A model generated the notes under the pieces. It searched no databases and was not told where the DNA came from. It saw only the letters and a program-made list of their open reading frames with translations. 64,000 nt of DNA from Bacillus changyiensis (lineage in GTDB: Bacteria; Bacillota; Bacilli; Bacillales; Bacillaceae): positions 434,001 through 498,000 of the forward strand of contig NZ_JAQFWW010000001.1 in assembly GCF_027706145.1 (NCBI RefSeq). The letters are read 5' to 3'. Numbering within the stretch: the first letter of the stretch is position 1; each line of letters starts with the position of its first letter. Position numbers and translations under genes: made by a program. Positions 25,902 to 36,419 of the stretch are shown here, piece after piece.

Positions 25902-26444
25902 ATGGAAGTAACAGAAAAACAAACCGTTTTCGCCGCCCTCTCCTATCTTCTTTCTTACCCTGATGAAGAATGGAGAACACAATATTCTGAGTGGCAAGAG
26001 ATCATCAGCCAAATAGAGCATGAACAGTTAAAAAATCACCTACTTCTATTTTTAAAAGATTCGGCTGATCTTTCTCCAGAACAATTGATCGAAACGTATG
26101 TATACACATTCGACTTCGGTAAAAAAACAAATTTGTATGTCACCTATTTTAATTCTGGGGAACAAAGAGAACGTGGGATGGAATTATTACAGCTAAAGGA
26201 TTTATATCAGAAAGCAGGTTTTCAACCGACAGACAAAGAACTTCCAGATTACCTCCCACTTATGATTGAATTTGCTGCTATTAGCGATGATGTTCATATC
26301 AATGCTATTTTTAATAAATACATCGGGAACTTAGAAGAATTAAGATCACAGCTGTTCACCAATGGAAGCATCTATACCTCGTTATTGGATAGTTTGTTAT
26401 GCGTACTAGCAGAAATCGGTGTTGAAAGGACTGTACAGCCATGA
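25902..26444 (+). CDS. narJ: nitrate reductase assembly chaperone
   Basis: Cytoplasmic all-helical chaperone of 180 residues that holds NarG for cofactor insertion; it is not part of the final enzyme. Family segments are SYLLSYPDEEW near residue 13 and the helix RERGMELLQLKDLY near 85. ATG after AAAGGGAGTG. Its stop overlaps the narI start. Confidence 0.93.
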   Translation: MEVTEKQTVFAALSYLLSYPDEEWRTQYSEWQEIISQIEHEQLKNHLLLFLKDSADLSPEQLIETYVYTFDFGKKTNLYVTYFNSGEQRERGMELLQLKDLYQKAGFQPTDKELPDYLPLMIEFAAISDDVHINAIFNKYIGNLEELRSQLFTNGSIYTSLLDSLLCVLAEIGVERTVQP

Positions 26445-27127
26445 TCGAACATTTTCTTTGGGGGGTTCTCCCCTACATTGTCTTGACGATTTTTATTTTA
26501 GGCCATATTTATCGCTACCATTACGATCAATTTGGCTGGACAGCTAAGTCGAGTGAATTGCTTGAAAAAAAGAAACTAGCCCTTGGAAGCAGTCTCTTCC
26601 ACTGGGGCATCATTTTTGTCATTGGCGGACATATTATGGGTATTTTAATACCAGAAAGCTTTTACAAAGCATTGGGTGTCTCAGAACACATCTATCACAA
26701 AATCGCGATCGGTTTTGGAATGCCTGCTGGAATTGTTGCTTTGTCAGGACTGATCATTCTCACTTATCGAAGAATAGCAGATAATCGGATTCGGAAAACA
26801 AGTTCTGTCAGCGATTTTGTTAGTTTAGCCGGCCTATTGTTCGTTATGGTCACAGGATTAATAGCAACCTTTTTAAATATTGATTCAAAAGGCTTTGACT
26901 ATCGAACAACAATTGGACCATGGTTCCGCCATCTTTTTTTGTTTCAACCGGATGCTTCACTTATGACAACAGTGCCAATCTGGTTTAAACTTCATATCGT
27001 CATGGGATACGTGATTTTCATGGTTTGGCCTTTTACAAGACTTGTTCATGTCTTCAGCATGCCGATTAAATATTTGACAAGAAGTTATGTTGTATATCGG
27101 AAACGCACAAACCGCAAAAATATTTAA
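26441..27127 (+). CDS. narI: respiratory nitrate reductase, gamma subunit (cytochrome b)
   Basis: Membrane diheme cytochrome b of 228 residues that oxidises menaquinol and passes electrons to NarH. Five hydrophobic segments are visible, with heme-ligand type His in LFHWGIIFVIGGHIMG and in KLHIVMGYVIFMVWPFTRLVHVF. The ATGA overlap with narJ shows coupling. A terminator closes the operon. Confidence 0.96.
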   Translation: MIEHFLWGVLPYIVLTIFILGHIYRYHYDQFGWTAKSSELLEKKKLALGSSLFHWGIIFVIGGHIMGILIPESFYKALGVSEHIYHKIAIGFGMPAGIVALSGLIILTYRRIADNRIRKTSSVSDFVSLAGLLFVMVTGLIATFLNIDSKGFDYRTTIGPWFRHLFLFQPDASLMTTVPIWFKLHIVMGYVIFMVWPFTRLVHVFSMPIKYLTRSYVVYRKRTNRKNI

Positions 27128-27131
27128 TTTT

Positions 27132-27162
27132 ACCTAAGGCCTGATTTGGCTTTAGGTTTTTT
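27132..27162 (+). terminator. terminator of narGHJI
   Basis: Stem CCTAAGGCC/GGCTTTAGG (G-U pair included) with a short loop and a run of six T. Confidence 0.85.
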
Positions 27163-27230
27163 AATAGGCAAGCTCCCATTACTCATCTTCAACATATGAT
27201 GAAGCAAACCACATGAGAGGAGCTTTTATA

Positions 27231-27659
27231 TTGTATCCTTACTATTCATCGATTTCTGATCCATATCGGCAACAGATTCAACCTGGTCTACCTCCAGTCA
27301 CACAGCCGCAATTTCCACCAGGTCCACCTTCAGGAGCCGGTGGACCACAACAACAGTTTCCACCAGGTCCGCCTTCAGGAGTCGGTGGACCACAACAACA
27401 GTTTCCGCCAGGTCCACCACCAAGCCAATTGCCACAAGACAGCGGCGTCTCCCTTTATGCCGTTGATCCAGAAGGAATTAGAAGATGCTTGTATCGCTAT
27501 ACGTACATCCAGTTGAGAAATGGCAGGCGATTCTGGTTCTACCCTATTTTTGTTGGCCGTTATTCCATCGCCGGATACAGATGGATACCGAGCCAGTATC
27601 GTTGGATCTACTCTGGCATTGACCTGAAAGAAATTAATTCTTTCAGCTGCCAAGCGTAA
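27231..27659 (+). CDS. Pro/Gly/Gln-rich repeat protein, possible spore-surface or secreted protein
   Basis: A 142-residue protein I do not recognise by name. After an aromatic N-terminus (MYPYYSS) come 2.6 copies of a 15-residue repeat, QFPPGPPSGxGGPQQ, then an Arg/Tyr/Trp-rich basic domain (residues 80-142) with RRFWFYPIFVGRYS and QYRWIYSGIDL. There is no signal peptide. The start is TTG at 27231, because AGGAG lies 8 nt upstream; an ATG at 27213 has no such site. Tyr-rich and Pro/Gly-rich composition is common in Bacillus spore coat proteins, so that role is possible but unproven. It is flanked by terminators on both sides. Confidence 0.7.
   Translation: MYPYYSSISDPYRQQIQPGLPPVTQPQFPPGPPSGAGGPQQQFPPGPPSGVGGPQQQFPPGPPPSQLPQDSGVSLYAVDPEGIRRCLYRYTYIQLRNGRRFWFYPIFVGRYSIAGYRWIPSQYRWIYSGIDLKEINSFSCQA
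27309..27425 (+). repeat. 45-bp tandem repeat, 2.6 copies
   Basis: Copies at 27309-27353, 27354-27398 and 27399-27425 (partial) encode the 15-residue Pro-rich unit. They differ mainly at third codon positions and at one Ala/Val. Confidence 0.9.
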
Positions 27660-27663
27660 CATA

Positions 27664-27705
27664 AAAAGCTTGTAGAGAAAGGCAAACTTTTCTACAAGCT
27701 TTTTA
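27664..27705 (+). terminator. terminator after the repeat-protein gene
   Basis: Arms AAAAGCTTGTAGA/TCTACAAGCTTTT around a 14-nt loop, ending in T. Confidence 0.85.
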
Positions 27706-27720
27706 TTGTGTGGCATCTTA

Positions 27721-27762
27721 AAAAAAAGACTGCCGGGAGATGTTTATTCTCGGGCAGTCTGA
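27721..27762 (-). terminator. terminator of alsT
   Basis: Arms AGACTGCC-GGGAG/CTC-GGGCAGTCT; on the minus strand followed by a long T run. Confidence 0.85.
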
Positions 27763-27780
27763 TGACATGAAAATGATCGC

Positions 27781-29193
27781 TTATTTTGATTCTGATGTTT
27801 CTTTGTCTTCTTCCCATGCTTCGGCATTCTTTAACCCTGGAATTGAACTTGCTTTAAAGACCGGATTCTTTCCTTCTTTAAGCTGAACAGTATAATCTTT
27901 CAATACTTTGCTAGCAATTCCTGAAAGAAGGACGATTGCAATCAGGTTAATGATGACCAACAGTCCCATGAATAAATCCGCCATGTCCCAAACAAGCTTA
28001 AAACCAGATACAGAGCCGAAAATAACCATTCCAACGACAGCTACACGATAAAGAGTTAGTGCGCTCTTACTTGTTTTAATAAATTCAATATTCGTTTCCC
28101 CATAGTAATAGTTTCCGACAATTGAACTGAAGGCAAACAAGAAAATCGCCACAGCAACAAAAGCAGGTGCCCAGCTTCCGATATGATGTTGTAACGCCGC
28201 TTGGGTTATTTGAATACCGTCAAGTTTTTCCCCAGGTGTCAAATTATACAGTAAGATCATAAATGCCGTTGCACTACAAATCATGATTGTATCGAAAAAT
28301 ACTCCTAATGTTTGAATAAAACCTTGTTTAGCCGGGTGAGATACATTGGCAGTTGCAGCTGCATTCGGAGCACTCCCCATTCCAGCTTCATTTGAAAACA
28401 GTCCACGCTGTGCACCGATAATAATAATTTGTCCCAGTGTACCGCCTGCAATCTGCTCAATGCCGAAAGCATTCTTAATAATGATCATCATGATATTTGG
28501 TAACTCTGATATATTAGTGAGCATGACGTAGAATGCAATCGCAAGATAAAGTATCGCCATAATAGGAACAACTAATTGTGTGACAGCTACGACCCGTTTC
28601 AAACCACCAAAAATAATAAAGCCTGTTAATACGGCAAGTACGATCCCTACCGTTATTTTATTCACATGAAAAGCGCCTTCCACAGAACCGACAATCGTAT
28701 TGGCTTGCACAGCATTAAAGATTAAACCGAATGAGATTGTTATAAATACGGCAAAAATGATCCCAAACCATCTAGCGCCCAGTGCTCGTTCTATGTAATA
28801 GGCAGGCCCACCGCGAAAGTGATCACGATATTTTATCTTGTAGACTTGAGCAAGCGTGCTCTCAACAAAGCTCGTCGCCATTCCGACAAAAGCTACCACC
28901 CACATCCAGAAAACCGCTCCAGGTCCTCCTGTAGCAATAGCAATAGCTACACCAGTAAGGTTTGCTGTTCCTACACGTGAAGCTGCAGAAACAAAAAAAG
29001 CTTGTAAAGATGAAACGCCTTCTCCTTTTTCTTCTTTTCTACCAATAACTCTAAACATCTCAATAAAATAACGAAACTGTACAAATCTAAGTTTAAAAGT
29101 AAAATATAGACCTATTCCAATTAAAATATAAACTAAATAAGTCCATATGAATTTGCTAGGAATATTGATAATATTGGTTAAAATTTCTTCCAT
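27781..29193 (-). CDS. alsT: sodium:alanine/glutamine symporter, AGCS family
   Basis: Membrane symporter of 470 residues with about 11 hydrophobic helices. Family signatures are SRVGTANLTGVAIAIATGGPGAVFWMW near residue 75 and QRGLFSNEAGMGSAPNAAATA near 260. It imports a neutral amino acid (alanine, glycine or glutamine) with Na+. ATG after AGGAGGG. In B. subtilis alsT lies near parC and the cellulase gene; the parC side is kept here while the cellulase gene is separated by the nitrate island. Confidence 0.92.
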   Translation of the reverse strand: MEEILTNIINIPSKFIWTYLVYILIGIGLYFTFKLRFVQFRYFIEMFRVIGRKEEKGEGVSSLQAFFVSAASRVGTANLTGVAIAIATGGPGAVFWMWVVAFVGMATSFVESTLAQVYKIKYRDHFRGGPAYYIERALGARWFGIIFAVFITISFGLIFNAVQANTIVGSVEGAFHVNKITVGIVLAVLTGFIIFGGLKRVVAVTQLVVPIMAILYLAIAFYVMLTNISELPNIMMIIIKNAFGIEQIAGGTLGQIIIIGAQRGLFSNEAGMGSAPNAAATANVSHPAKQGFIQTLGVFFDTIMICSATAFMILLYNLTPGEKLDGIQITQAALQHHIGSWAPAFVAVAIFLFAFSSIVGNYYYGETNIEFIKTSKSALTLYRVAVVGMVIFGSVSGFKLVWDMADLFMGLLVIINLIAIVLLSGIASKVLKDYTVQLKEGKNPVFKASSIPGLKNAEAWEEDKETSESK

Positions 29194-29457
29194 AAAACCC
29201 TCCTGAAAATGAATTTAATGTTAGCATTCTTAACATGATAGGATTATATCATAATAAAGAATCAAGTAAAACAAGATAGAATATTCTGCTTATTAAAAAT
29301 ACCGGACCAGACTTATTGATTGCCTATTTTGTTATTATAACAAACGTATAAGTTTAACAAAACAGGAAATTGTCAATATATATAATGAAACTGTCACAAG
29401 AAAATCATTTTTTCGCCCTGAACGAATATACTGATTTGATAAAGGGGATGAGATCTA

Positions 29458-29799
29458 ATGAAAAAGACATTGTTATTGCAATTGTCTATATCCTTTTTAG
29501 TCATTGCGACCCTTTATTCGTTCTCGATGCCCCAGATGCCGGCGAATGATCATGTACAAAAAGTTGCAGTTTTAGGTGATGGGCTTCATGAGCTGTCAAT
29601 CGGCAAACATGGTGAGGAAAAGGCTAAATCATTATCGAATTCACTCTTGTTTCGAACTGAATTGATACTTATCTTCATCTTAGCTGCCGGCAGTCAAATT
29701 TATATTTTCAACCGGCATCAAGAACTTCTGAAGGCATTTATGCTCGCCGTTTTCTATCACTCTTCTTATTTCGATAAAGCGCATGTTTTAAAACGATAA
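29458..29799 (+). CDS. small membrane protein, hypothetical
   Basis: A 113-residue protein I do not recognise. It has one hydrophobic helix at the N-terminus (residues 5-23) and another near 69-83 (ILIFILAAGSQIYIF), joined by a polar loop, so both ends would lie on the same side of the membrane. ATG after AAAGGGGATGAG. A 41-codon gene follows 27 bp downstream, and the two probably form an operon. Confidence 0.6.
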   Translation: MKKTLLLQLSISFLVIATLYSFSMPQMPANDHVQKVAVLGDGLHELSIGKHGEEKAKSLSNSLLFRTELILIFILAAGSQIYIFNRHQELLKAFMLAVFYHSSYFDKAHVLKR

Positions 29800-29826
29800 C
29801 CATATGAAAACAGGAGGTTTTTTAAC

Positions 29827-29952
29827 ATGTTATTTATTATAAGAATGGTGATTATCGGACTTTTCTCATTGACAGCTTTAAATTTGTTTGTATATCAAGG
29901 AATTGAATTTGTGCACGCAATTACCGATCTATTTAATCGCCAGAACAACTGA
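29827..29952 (+). CDS. 41-residue membrane peptide
   Basis: The frame from ATG 29827 to TGA 29950-29952 encodes MLFIIRMVIIGLFSLTALN and then a hydrophobic/amphipathic tail ending FNRQNN. A very good ribosome binding site (AGGAGG) lies 9 nt upstream. It is a single-span small membrane protein, apparently cotranscribed with the 113-residue membrane protein. Function unknown. Confidence 0.6.
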   Translation: MLFIIRMVIIGLFSLTALNLFVYQGIEFVHAITDLFNRQNN

Positions 29953-29982
29953 TTATCATATTTACCCAAAAAGTTTAGCAGT

Positions 29983-30056
29983 TTAATTGGCATGAGCCCG
30001 ATATTGTACCGGACTCATGCCTTTTGTCATTGTCATAAAATCTATTACTCTTTTCA
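29983..30056 (-). mobile_element. remnant of an IS3-family transposase C-terminus
   Basis: On the minus strand the last codons before a TAA at 29985-29983 read KGMSPVQYRAHAN, the typical end of IS3/IS150-group transposases. Just upstream, one frame over, FYDNDK matches the FYNxxR segment that should precede it, so the remnant is frameshifted. No complete element or terminal repeats are recognisable. Confidence 0.5.
29989..30026 (+). terminator. hairpin downstream of the small membrane gene pair
   Basis: Arms GGCATGAG/CTCATGCC separated by 17 nt, followed by TTTTG. It coincides with the transposase remnant, so its role as a terminator is uncertain. Confidence 0.4.
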
Positions 30057-31565
<1,509 letters not shown>

Positions 31566-31647
31566 TTTTAAATTCATGATTCTAGAAGATCACAGAGAAG
31601 GAATATTTAAAAATTTCACTAACCTCTTCTAGATTTACTTAAAAATG

Positions 31648-31690
31648 AAATGGGTTGTCTCAAAAGAAGAATTTGAGACAACCCATTTCT
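31648..31690 (+). terminator. terminator after budC
   Basis: Perfect arms AAATGGGTTGTCTCAAA/TTTGAGACAACCCATTT (17 bp) with a 7-nt loop, then CTTTTCT. Confidence 0.85.
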
Positions 31691-31784
31691 TTTCTCTATG
31701 GCATATATTTTTTTATCCAGACTTCTAAATGGTGTCTAACAATTGGGATGCAGTATGATTACACTTCCAATAGGCAGGTGTTTT

Positions 31785-34208
31785 TTATTCCTGTTTATGT
31801 TTTTTAATCCATACATCCGTTACTTCTCCTGTCTCATCCTCATCTAGGATAAATGATCCGTTGCTGTACCGGTCATGCAGTTTGACTTCCTTGACCGTCA
31901 GCTCCTCTGTAACGTCTTTTTCAGTTTGAATCATGATCTGGTCATGATATGAGCAGGCAAGCAACCCGACGATGCGGTGAGGTTTTTTCTTGAGCTCCCT
32001 AAGCATCAGAACACCGCGTTTGGCCCTTGATGTTTTTTCAAATTCAGTAAGGTTCATTCGTTTAACAGCCCCTCGTTGTGTTACAAGAACAAGTGTATCT
32101 GATCCGATTAGGATTTGACCTGAGACAACAGAATCCCCTTCCTTTAAGTTCACACCTTTGACACCGGCGGCCCTTGCACCGACAACACTAATTTCCTCTT
32201 CAGAAAACCATAAGCCGTAACCTAAATGTGTTGCAATAAATACATCTTTTGCTCCATCTGTAACATGAACGTCGACCACTTCATCATCGCCTTTTAAATT
32301 AAGCGCGACTAATGCCTTTGAATAACGTTGTGCTTTGTATTGCATAAGTTGGGTTTTTTTCGTCATACCATTTTTTGTGATAAACAAGAGGTATTCAGAT
32401 TCAGTGAATTCCTTGACAGGGATTGCTTTAACGATTGATTCATCACTGTCAATTGTAATGATATTTGTAATATGCTGACCTAAATCTTTCCATCTAATAT
32501 CTGGGAGCTGATGAACTGGACAATACACATAACTCCCTTTATTCGTAAACAAGAGGAGCACATCTGTTGTGTTCATTTCAAATTGACAGAGGAGACGATC
32601 CGTATCTTTCATTCCGAAGTCTTGCCCGTTTGAGGCAGCGAAAGATCGATGGCTTGTTCGTTTAATGTATCCATCTTTTGTAACGGTCACATAAACATCT
32701 TCTGATGCCACCATCACTTCTAGATTGATTTTAATTTCTTCAATTTGTTCTTCAATGACAGACCGTCTCTCACCTGCATAAGTTTTTTTGACCTTTTTCA
32801 AATTATCCTTGATGACCTTCAGTAATTTCTTATCATTTGAAAGAATATCTTCAAGGTCTTTTATTTTTTGAGCAAGATCTTTTGCTTCTTGTTGTAGTGC
32901 CGTAATATCTGTATTTGTTAATCTGTAAAGTTGAAGAGAAACGATCGCTTCTGCCTGCAGCTCTGTAAAAGCAAACTTTTCAATCAAGTTATTCTTGGCA
33001 TCCCGCTTATCATCTGAAGAGCGAATCGTTGAAATCACTTCATCAAGGATAGACAGTGCTTTTATTAAACCTTCGACAATATGATGACGTTCTTTTGCTT
33101 TTTTCAACTCATACTGGGAACGATTGGTGATGACTTCTTTTTGATGCCCAATATATGCATCTAATATTGAAGTAAGGCTCATGAGCGTCGGTCTTCTATT
33201 ATGAATAGCAACCATATTAAAGTTATATGGAATTTGCAAATCGCTATTTTTATATAGATAATTTAAGATCCCCTGTGCATTCGCATCTTTTTTGAGTTCA
33301 ACCACAATTCTCAGGCCTAAACGATCAGTTTCATCACGTACTTCAGAAATCCCTTCAACCTTCCGTTCAATCCTGAATTCATCCATTTTTTTGACTAAAT
33401 TCGCTTTATTTACTTCAAAAGGAATTTCTGTAATCACAATCTGTTCGCGGCCGCCTCTGATCGTTTCAGTTTTAGCTTTTCCCCTGATAATGACTTTTCC
33501 TTTTCCAGTTTCATAGGCTTTTTTGATCCCATCTTTTCCCTGAATAATCCCGCCTGTTGGAAAGTCTGGCCCTTTAATAAGCTTCATTAAATCATCAACA
33601 CTGCAAGTTGGCACATCGATCCTCTTAATGACAGCGTCAATCACCTCACCAAGGTGATGCGGTGGTATATCTGTTGCATAACCAGCAGAAATTCCCGTTG
33701 AGCCATTCACAAGAAGATTCGGGAACATTGCCGGAAGGACAACCGGTTCTTTACTCGTGTCATCAAAATTCGGGACAAATTCAACCGTCTCCTTATCAAT
33801 ATCACGCAAAAGCTCGGATGCGATCGGTGCAAGTCTTGCTTCCGTGTAACGCATCGCAGCTGGTGGATCTCCGTCAATACTCCCGTTGTTCCCATGCATT
33901 TCAATCAAAAGATTGCGGACCTTCCAATCTTGACTCATTCTGACCATCGCTTCATAAACAGAACTATCACCGTGAGGGTGGTAGTTCCCGATCACATTAC
34001 CGACTGTTTTGGCGGCTTTACGGAAGTTTTTATCATGTGTGTTTCCTTCCGCATGCATGGCGTATAAAATTCTTCTCTGTACTGGCTTAAGTCCGTCCCG
34101 GGCATCTGGTAACGCCCGGTCCTGAATAATGTATTTGCTGTATCGGCCAAAACGGTCGCCGATCACATCTTCTAATGGTAAATCATGAAATATCTCAGGC
34201 TGCGCCAT
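31785..34208 (-). CDS. parC: DNA topoisomerase IV subunit A
   Basis: DNA-cleaving subunit of topoisomerase IV, 807 residues. The catalytic Tyr121 sits in AMRYTEARL. The quinolone-resistance region reads HPHGDSSVYEAMVRMSQDW with the sensitive-type Ser82 and Glu86. The C-terminal beta-pinwheel follows after about residue 490. With ParE it unlinks replicated chromosomes. ATG after GGAGGG, 3 bp after the parE stop codon, so the two are coupled. Confidence 0.97.
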   Translation of the reverse strand: MAQPEIFHDLPLEDVIGDRFGRYSKYIIQDRALPDARDGLKPVQRRILYAMHAEGNTHDKNFRKAAKTVGNVIGNYHPHGDSSVYEAMVRMSQDWKVRNLLIEMHGNNGSIDGDPPAAMRYTEARLAPIASELLRDIDKETVEFVPNFDDTSKEPVVLPAMFPNLLVNGSTGISAGYATDIPPHHLGEVIDAVIKRIDVPTCSVDDLMKLIKGPDFPTGGIIQGKDGIKKAYETGKGKVIIRGKAKTETIRGGREQIVITEIPFEVNKANLVKKMDEFRIERKVEGISEVRDETDRLGLRIVVELKKDANAQGILNYLYKNSDLQIPYNFNMVAIHNRRPTLMSLTSILDAYIGHQKEVITNRSQYELKKAKERHHIVEGLIKALSILDEVISTIRSSDDKRDAKNNLIEKFAFTELQAEAIVSLQLYRLTNTDITALQQEAKDLAQKIKDLEDILSNDKKLLKVIKDNLKKVKKTYAGERRSVIEEQIEEIKINLEVMVASEDVYVTVTKDGYIKRTSHRSFAASNGQDFGMKDTDRLLCQFEMNTTDVLLLFTNKGSYVYCPVHQLPDIRWKDLGQHITNIITIDSDESIVKAIPVKEFTESEYLLFITKNGMTKKTQLMQYKAQRYSKALVALNLKGDDEVVDVHVTDGAKDVFIATHLGYGLWFSEEEISVVGARAAGVKGVNLKEGDSVVSGQILIGSDTLVLVTQRGAVKRMNLTEFEKTSRAKRGVLMLRELKKKPHRIVGLLACSYHDQIMIQTEKDVTEELTVKEVKLHDRYSNGSFILDEDETGEVTDVWIKKHKQE

Positions 34209-34211
34209 TTA

Positions 34212-36188
34212 TTAACCCTCCTCAGCGACCGACAAATTTTCGTTTTCTAAAATGTTACTTTCTTCATCATCAAGTCCAAAAGCGACATTTTTTTCAATCC
34301 ATTTTCTTCTCGGTTCCACTTTATCTCCCATTAATGTTGTCACACGTCGTTCCGCTCGGGCTGCATCATCAATTTTCACCCTGACAAGCGTTCTTGATTC
34401 CGGATTCATTGTCGTCTCCCAAAGCTGGTCTGCGTTCATTTCTCCAAGACCTTTGTAACGCTGAATGGTGTAACCTTTTCCCACTTTTTTTAAGCAACCA
34501 TCCAGTTCTTCATCAGACCATGCATATTCAATCACTTCTTTTTTTCCTGAGCCTTTGCTCACTTTATAAAGCGGTGGAAGGGCAATAAACACTTTCCCAT
34601 GTTCAATCAGTGGTTTCATATAGCGGTAAAAGAACGTTAGTAGCAACACTTGGATGTGAGCACCATCTGTATCAGCATCAGTCATAATGATCACTTTATC
34701 ATAATTGATGTCCTCAATATCGAAATCAACACCGACACCTCCACCAATTGCATGAATGATCGTATTAATCTCTTCATTTTTAAAGATGTCGGCAAGTTTT
34801 GCTTTTTCTGTGTTGATCACTTTTCCGCGAAGCGGCAGAACCGCCTGGAATTTACGATCTCTTCCTTGCTTGGCAGAACCTCCAGCAGAATCACCTTCAA
34901 CAAGATATAACTCATTTTTAGCAGGGTTTCTTGATTGTGCAGGTGTAAGCTTTCCGCTTAATGTTGCTTCAGATTTCTTTCTCTTTTTCCCGCTTCTTGC
35001 CTCTTCCCTTGCCTTTCGAGCAGCTTCTCTTGCTTGAGAAGCTTTGATTGCTTTTTTCACAAGCAGTGTTGCCGTTTCTCTGTTTTCTTCTAAGAAATAA
35101 GCAAGCTGTTCAGAGATGACAGCATCAACAGCTGACCTTGCTTCATTTGTTCCAAGCTTTCCTTTTGTCTGACCTTCAAACTGTAAGAGCTCTTCTGGGA
35201 TACGTACAGATACAATCGCTGACAAGCCTTCCCGGATATCAGTACCCTCTAAGTTTTTGTCCTTTTCTTTTATCAGTGCTACTTTTCTCGCATATTCATT
35301 AAAAGCTCTTGTCATGGCTGTCTTTGCACCGGATTCATGAGTTCCACCATCTTTAGTTCTAACATTGTTGACAAAAGAAAGTATATTCTCGGAGTACCCG
35401 TCATTGAACTGAAAAGCAAAATCAACTTCAATATCGTTATGAACGCCTTCAAACGAGACGATTTCAGAAAGAGCGTCCTTTTCCTCATTCAAATAAGCAA
35501 CAAAGGCCTCAATTCCATTTTCATAACAGAACGTTTCTTTCACTTGATGACGTTCATCAATCAAATCGATTTTTAGACCTTTTAACAAAAAGGCAGATTC
35601 CCTCAACCTCTCTGAAAGCGTTTCAAAGTTATAGACAATCGTGCTAAACATCTTTTGATCAGGCTTAAAATGTATGAGAGTTCCAGTTTTTTTAGTTGTT
35701 CCGGTCTTATCAAGAGATGTTACCGGTTTGCCGCCATTTTCAAAGCGTTGTTTGTAGATATTTCCGTCCCGTTCGATCGTGACCGTCAGCCATTCTGATA
35801 AGGCGTTGACGACAGAGGCTCCAACACCGTGCAGTCCTCCACTCGTTTTATAACCTCCTTGACCAAATTTTCCACCAGCATGAAGTACAGTCAAAATGAT
35901 TTCGGGAGTCGGTTTGCCAAGCTTATGCATTCCTGTAGGCATTCCCCGCCCTCTATCTTGTACAGATATACTGTTATCCTTATGTATTTTTACTATAATG
36001 TGATCCCCGTGTCCCGCAAGAACCTCATCAACTGAATTATCAACAATTTCATATACGAGATGGTGAAGACCGCGGCTGTCTGTTGAACCAATATACATAC
36101 CTGGGCGTTTTCTGACAGCTTCAAGCCCTTCTAACACCTGGATAGAATCATCATTATAGTCAACCTGCTGTTTTTTAACCAAAAGCAT
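34212..36188 (-). CDS. parE: DNA topoisomerase IV subunit B
   Basis: ATPase subunit of topoisomerase IV, 658 residues. GHKL ATPase motifs are EIVDNSVDEVLAGH near 46, DRGRGMPTG near 78 and GGLHGVGASVVNAL near 117. The TOPRIM domain carries LVEGDSAGGSAKQGRDR near 425 and MTDADTDGAH near 500. It is the first gene of the parE-parC operon. ATG after GAAAGGGG. Confidence 0.97.
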   Translation of the reverse strand: MLLVKKQQVDYNDDSIQVLEGLEAVRKRPGMYIGSTDSRGLHHLVYEIVDNSVDEVLAGHGDHIIVKIHKDNSISVQDRGRGMPTGMHKLGKPTPEIILTVLHAGGKFGQGGYKTSGGLHGVGASVVNALSEWLTVTIERDGNIYKQRFENGGKPVTSLDKTGTTKKTGTLIHFKPDQKMFSTIVYNFETLSERLRESAFLLKGLKIDLIDERHQVKETFCYENGIEAFVAYLNEEKDALSEIVSFEGVHNDIEVDFAFQFNDGYSENILSFVNNVRTKDGGTHESGAKTAMTRAFNEYARKVALIKEKDKNLEGTDIREGLSAIVSVRIPEELLQFEGQTKGKLGTNEARSAVDAVISEQLAYFLEENRETATLLVKKAIKASQAREAARKAREEARSGKKRKKSEATLSGKLTPAQSRNPAKNELYLVEGDSAGGSAKQGRDRKFQAVLPLRGKVINTEKAKLADIFKNEEINTIIHAIGGGVGVDFDIEDINYDKVIIMTDADTDGAHIQVLLLTFFYRYMKPLIEHGKVFIALPPLYKVSKGSGKKEVIEYAWSDEELDGCLKKVGKGYTIQRYKGLGEMNADQLWETTMNPESRTLVRVKIDDAARAERRVTTLMGDKVEPRRKWIEKNVAFGLDDEESNILENENLSVAEEG

Positions 36189-36373
36189 AAACCCCTTTCA
36201 AAAATCAAACATTGCTATCAAGAATAAACACACTCTGAATTTTAATTCAAAGTGATCTCCGGTTTTCCTTCTAAGCTTGTAAAAGTTCCAACCGTTTTTT
36301 TACAGAATCAATTAAAAAACTGTCCAAAACTTATTGTATCTGTTTTATAATAAATCGCAATCAATTATCAAAT

Positions 36374-36419
36374 AAAAAGGACAAAAAACCTTGAAAAAAC
36401 AAGGATTTTTGTCTTTTTT
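36374..36419 (-). terminator. terminator of yneT
   Basis: Long A/T-rich hairpin with core CCTTG/CAAGG and extended arms (GGACAAAAA/TTTTTGTCTT), followed by T on the minus strand. It overlaps the yneT stop. Confidence 0.75.

Noticed and set aside
27309..27425. Tandem repeat considered as a CRISPR-like array
   Set aside because: Units are contiguous without spacers and encode an in-frame protein repeat.
35337..35576. Plus-strand frames opposite parE, parC and citB (60-120 codons)
   Set aside because: They are antisense shadows of highly conserved genes with no start signals of their own.
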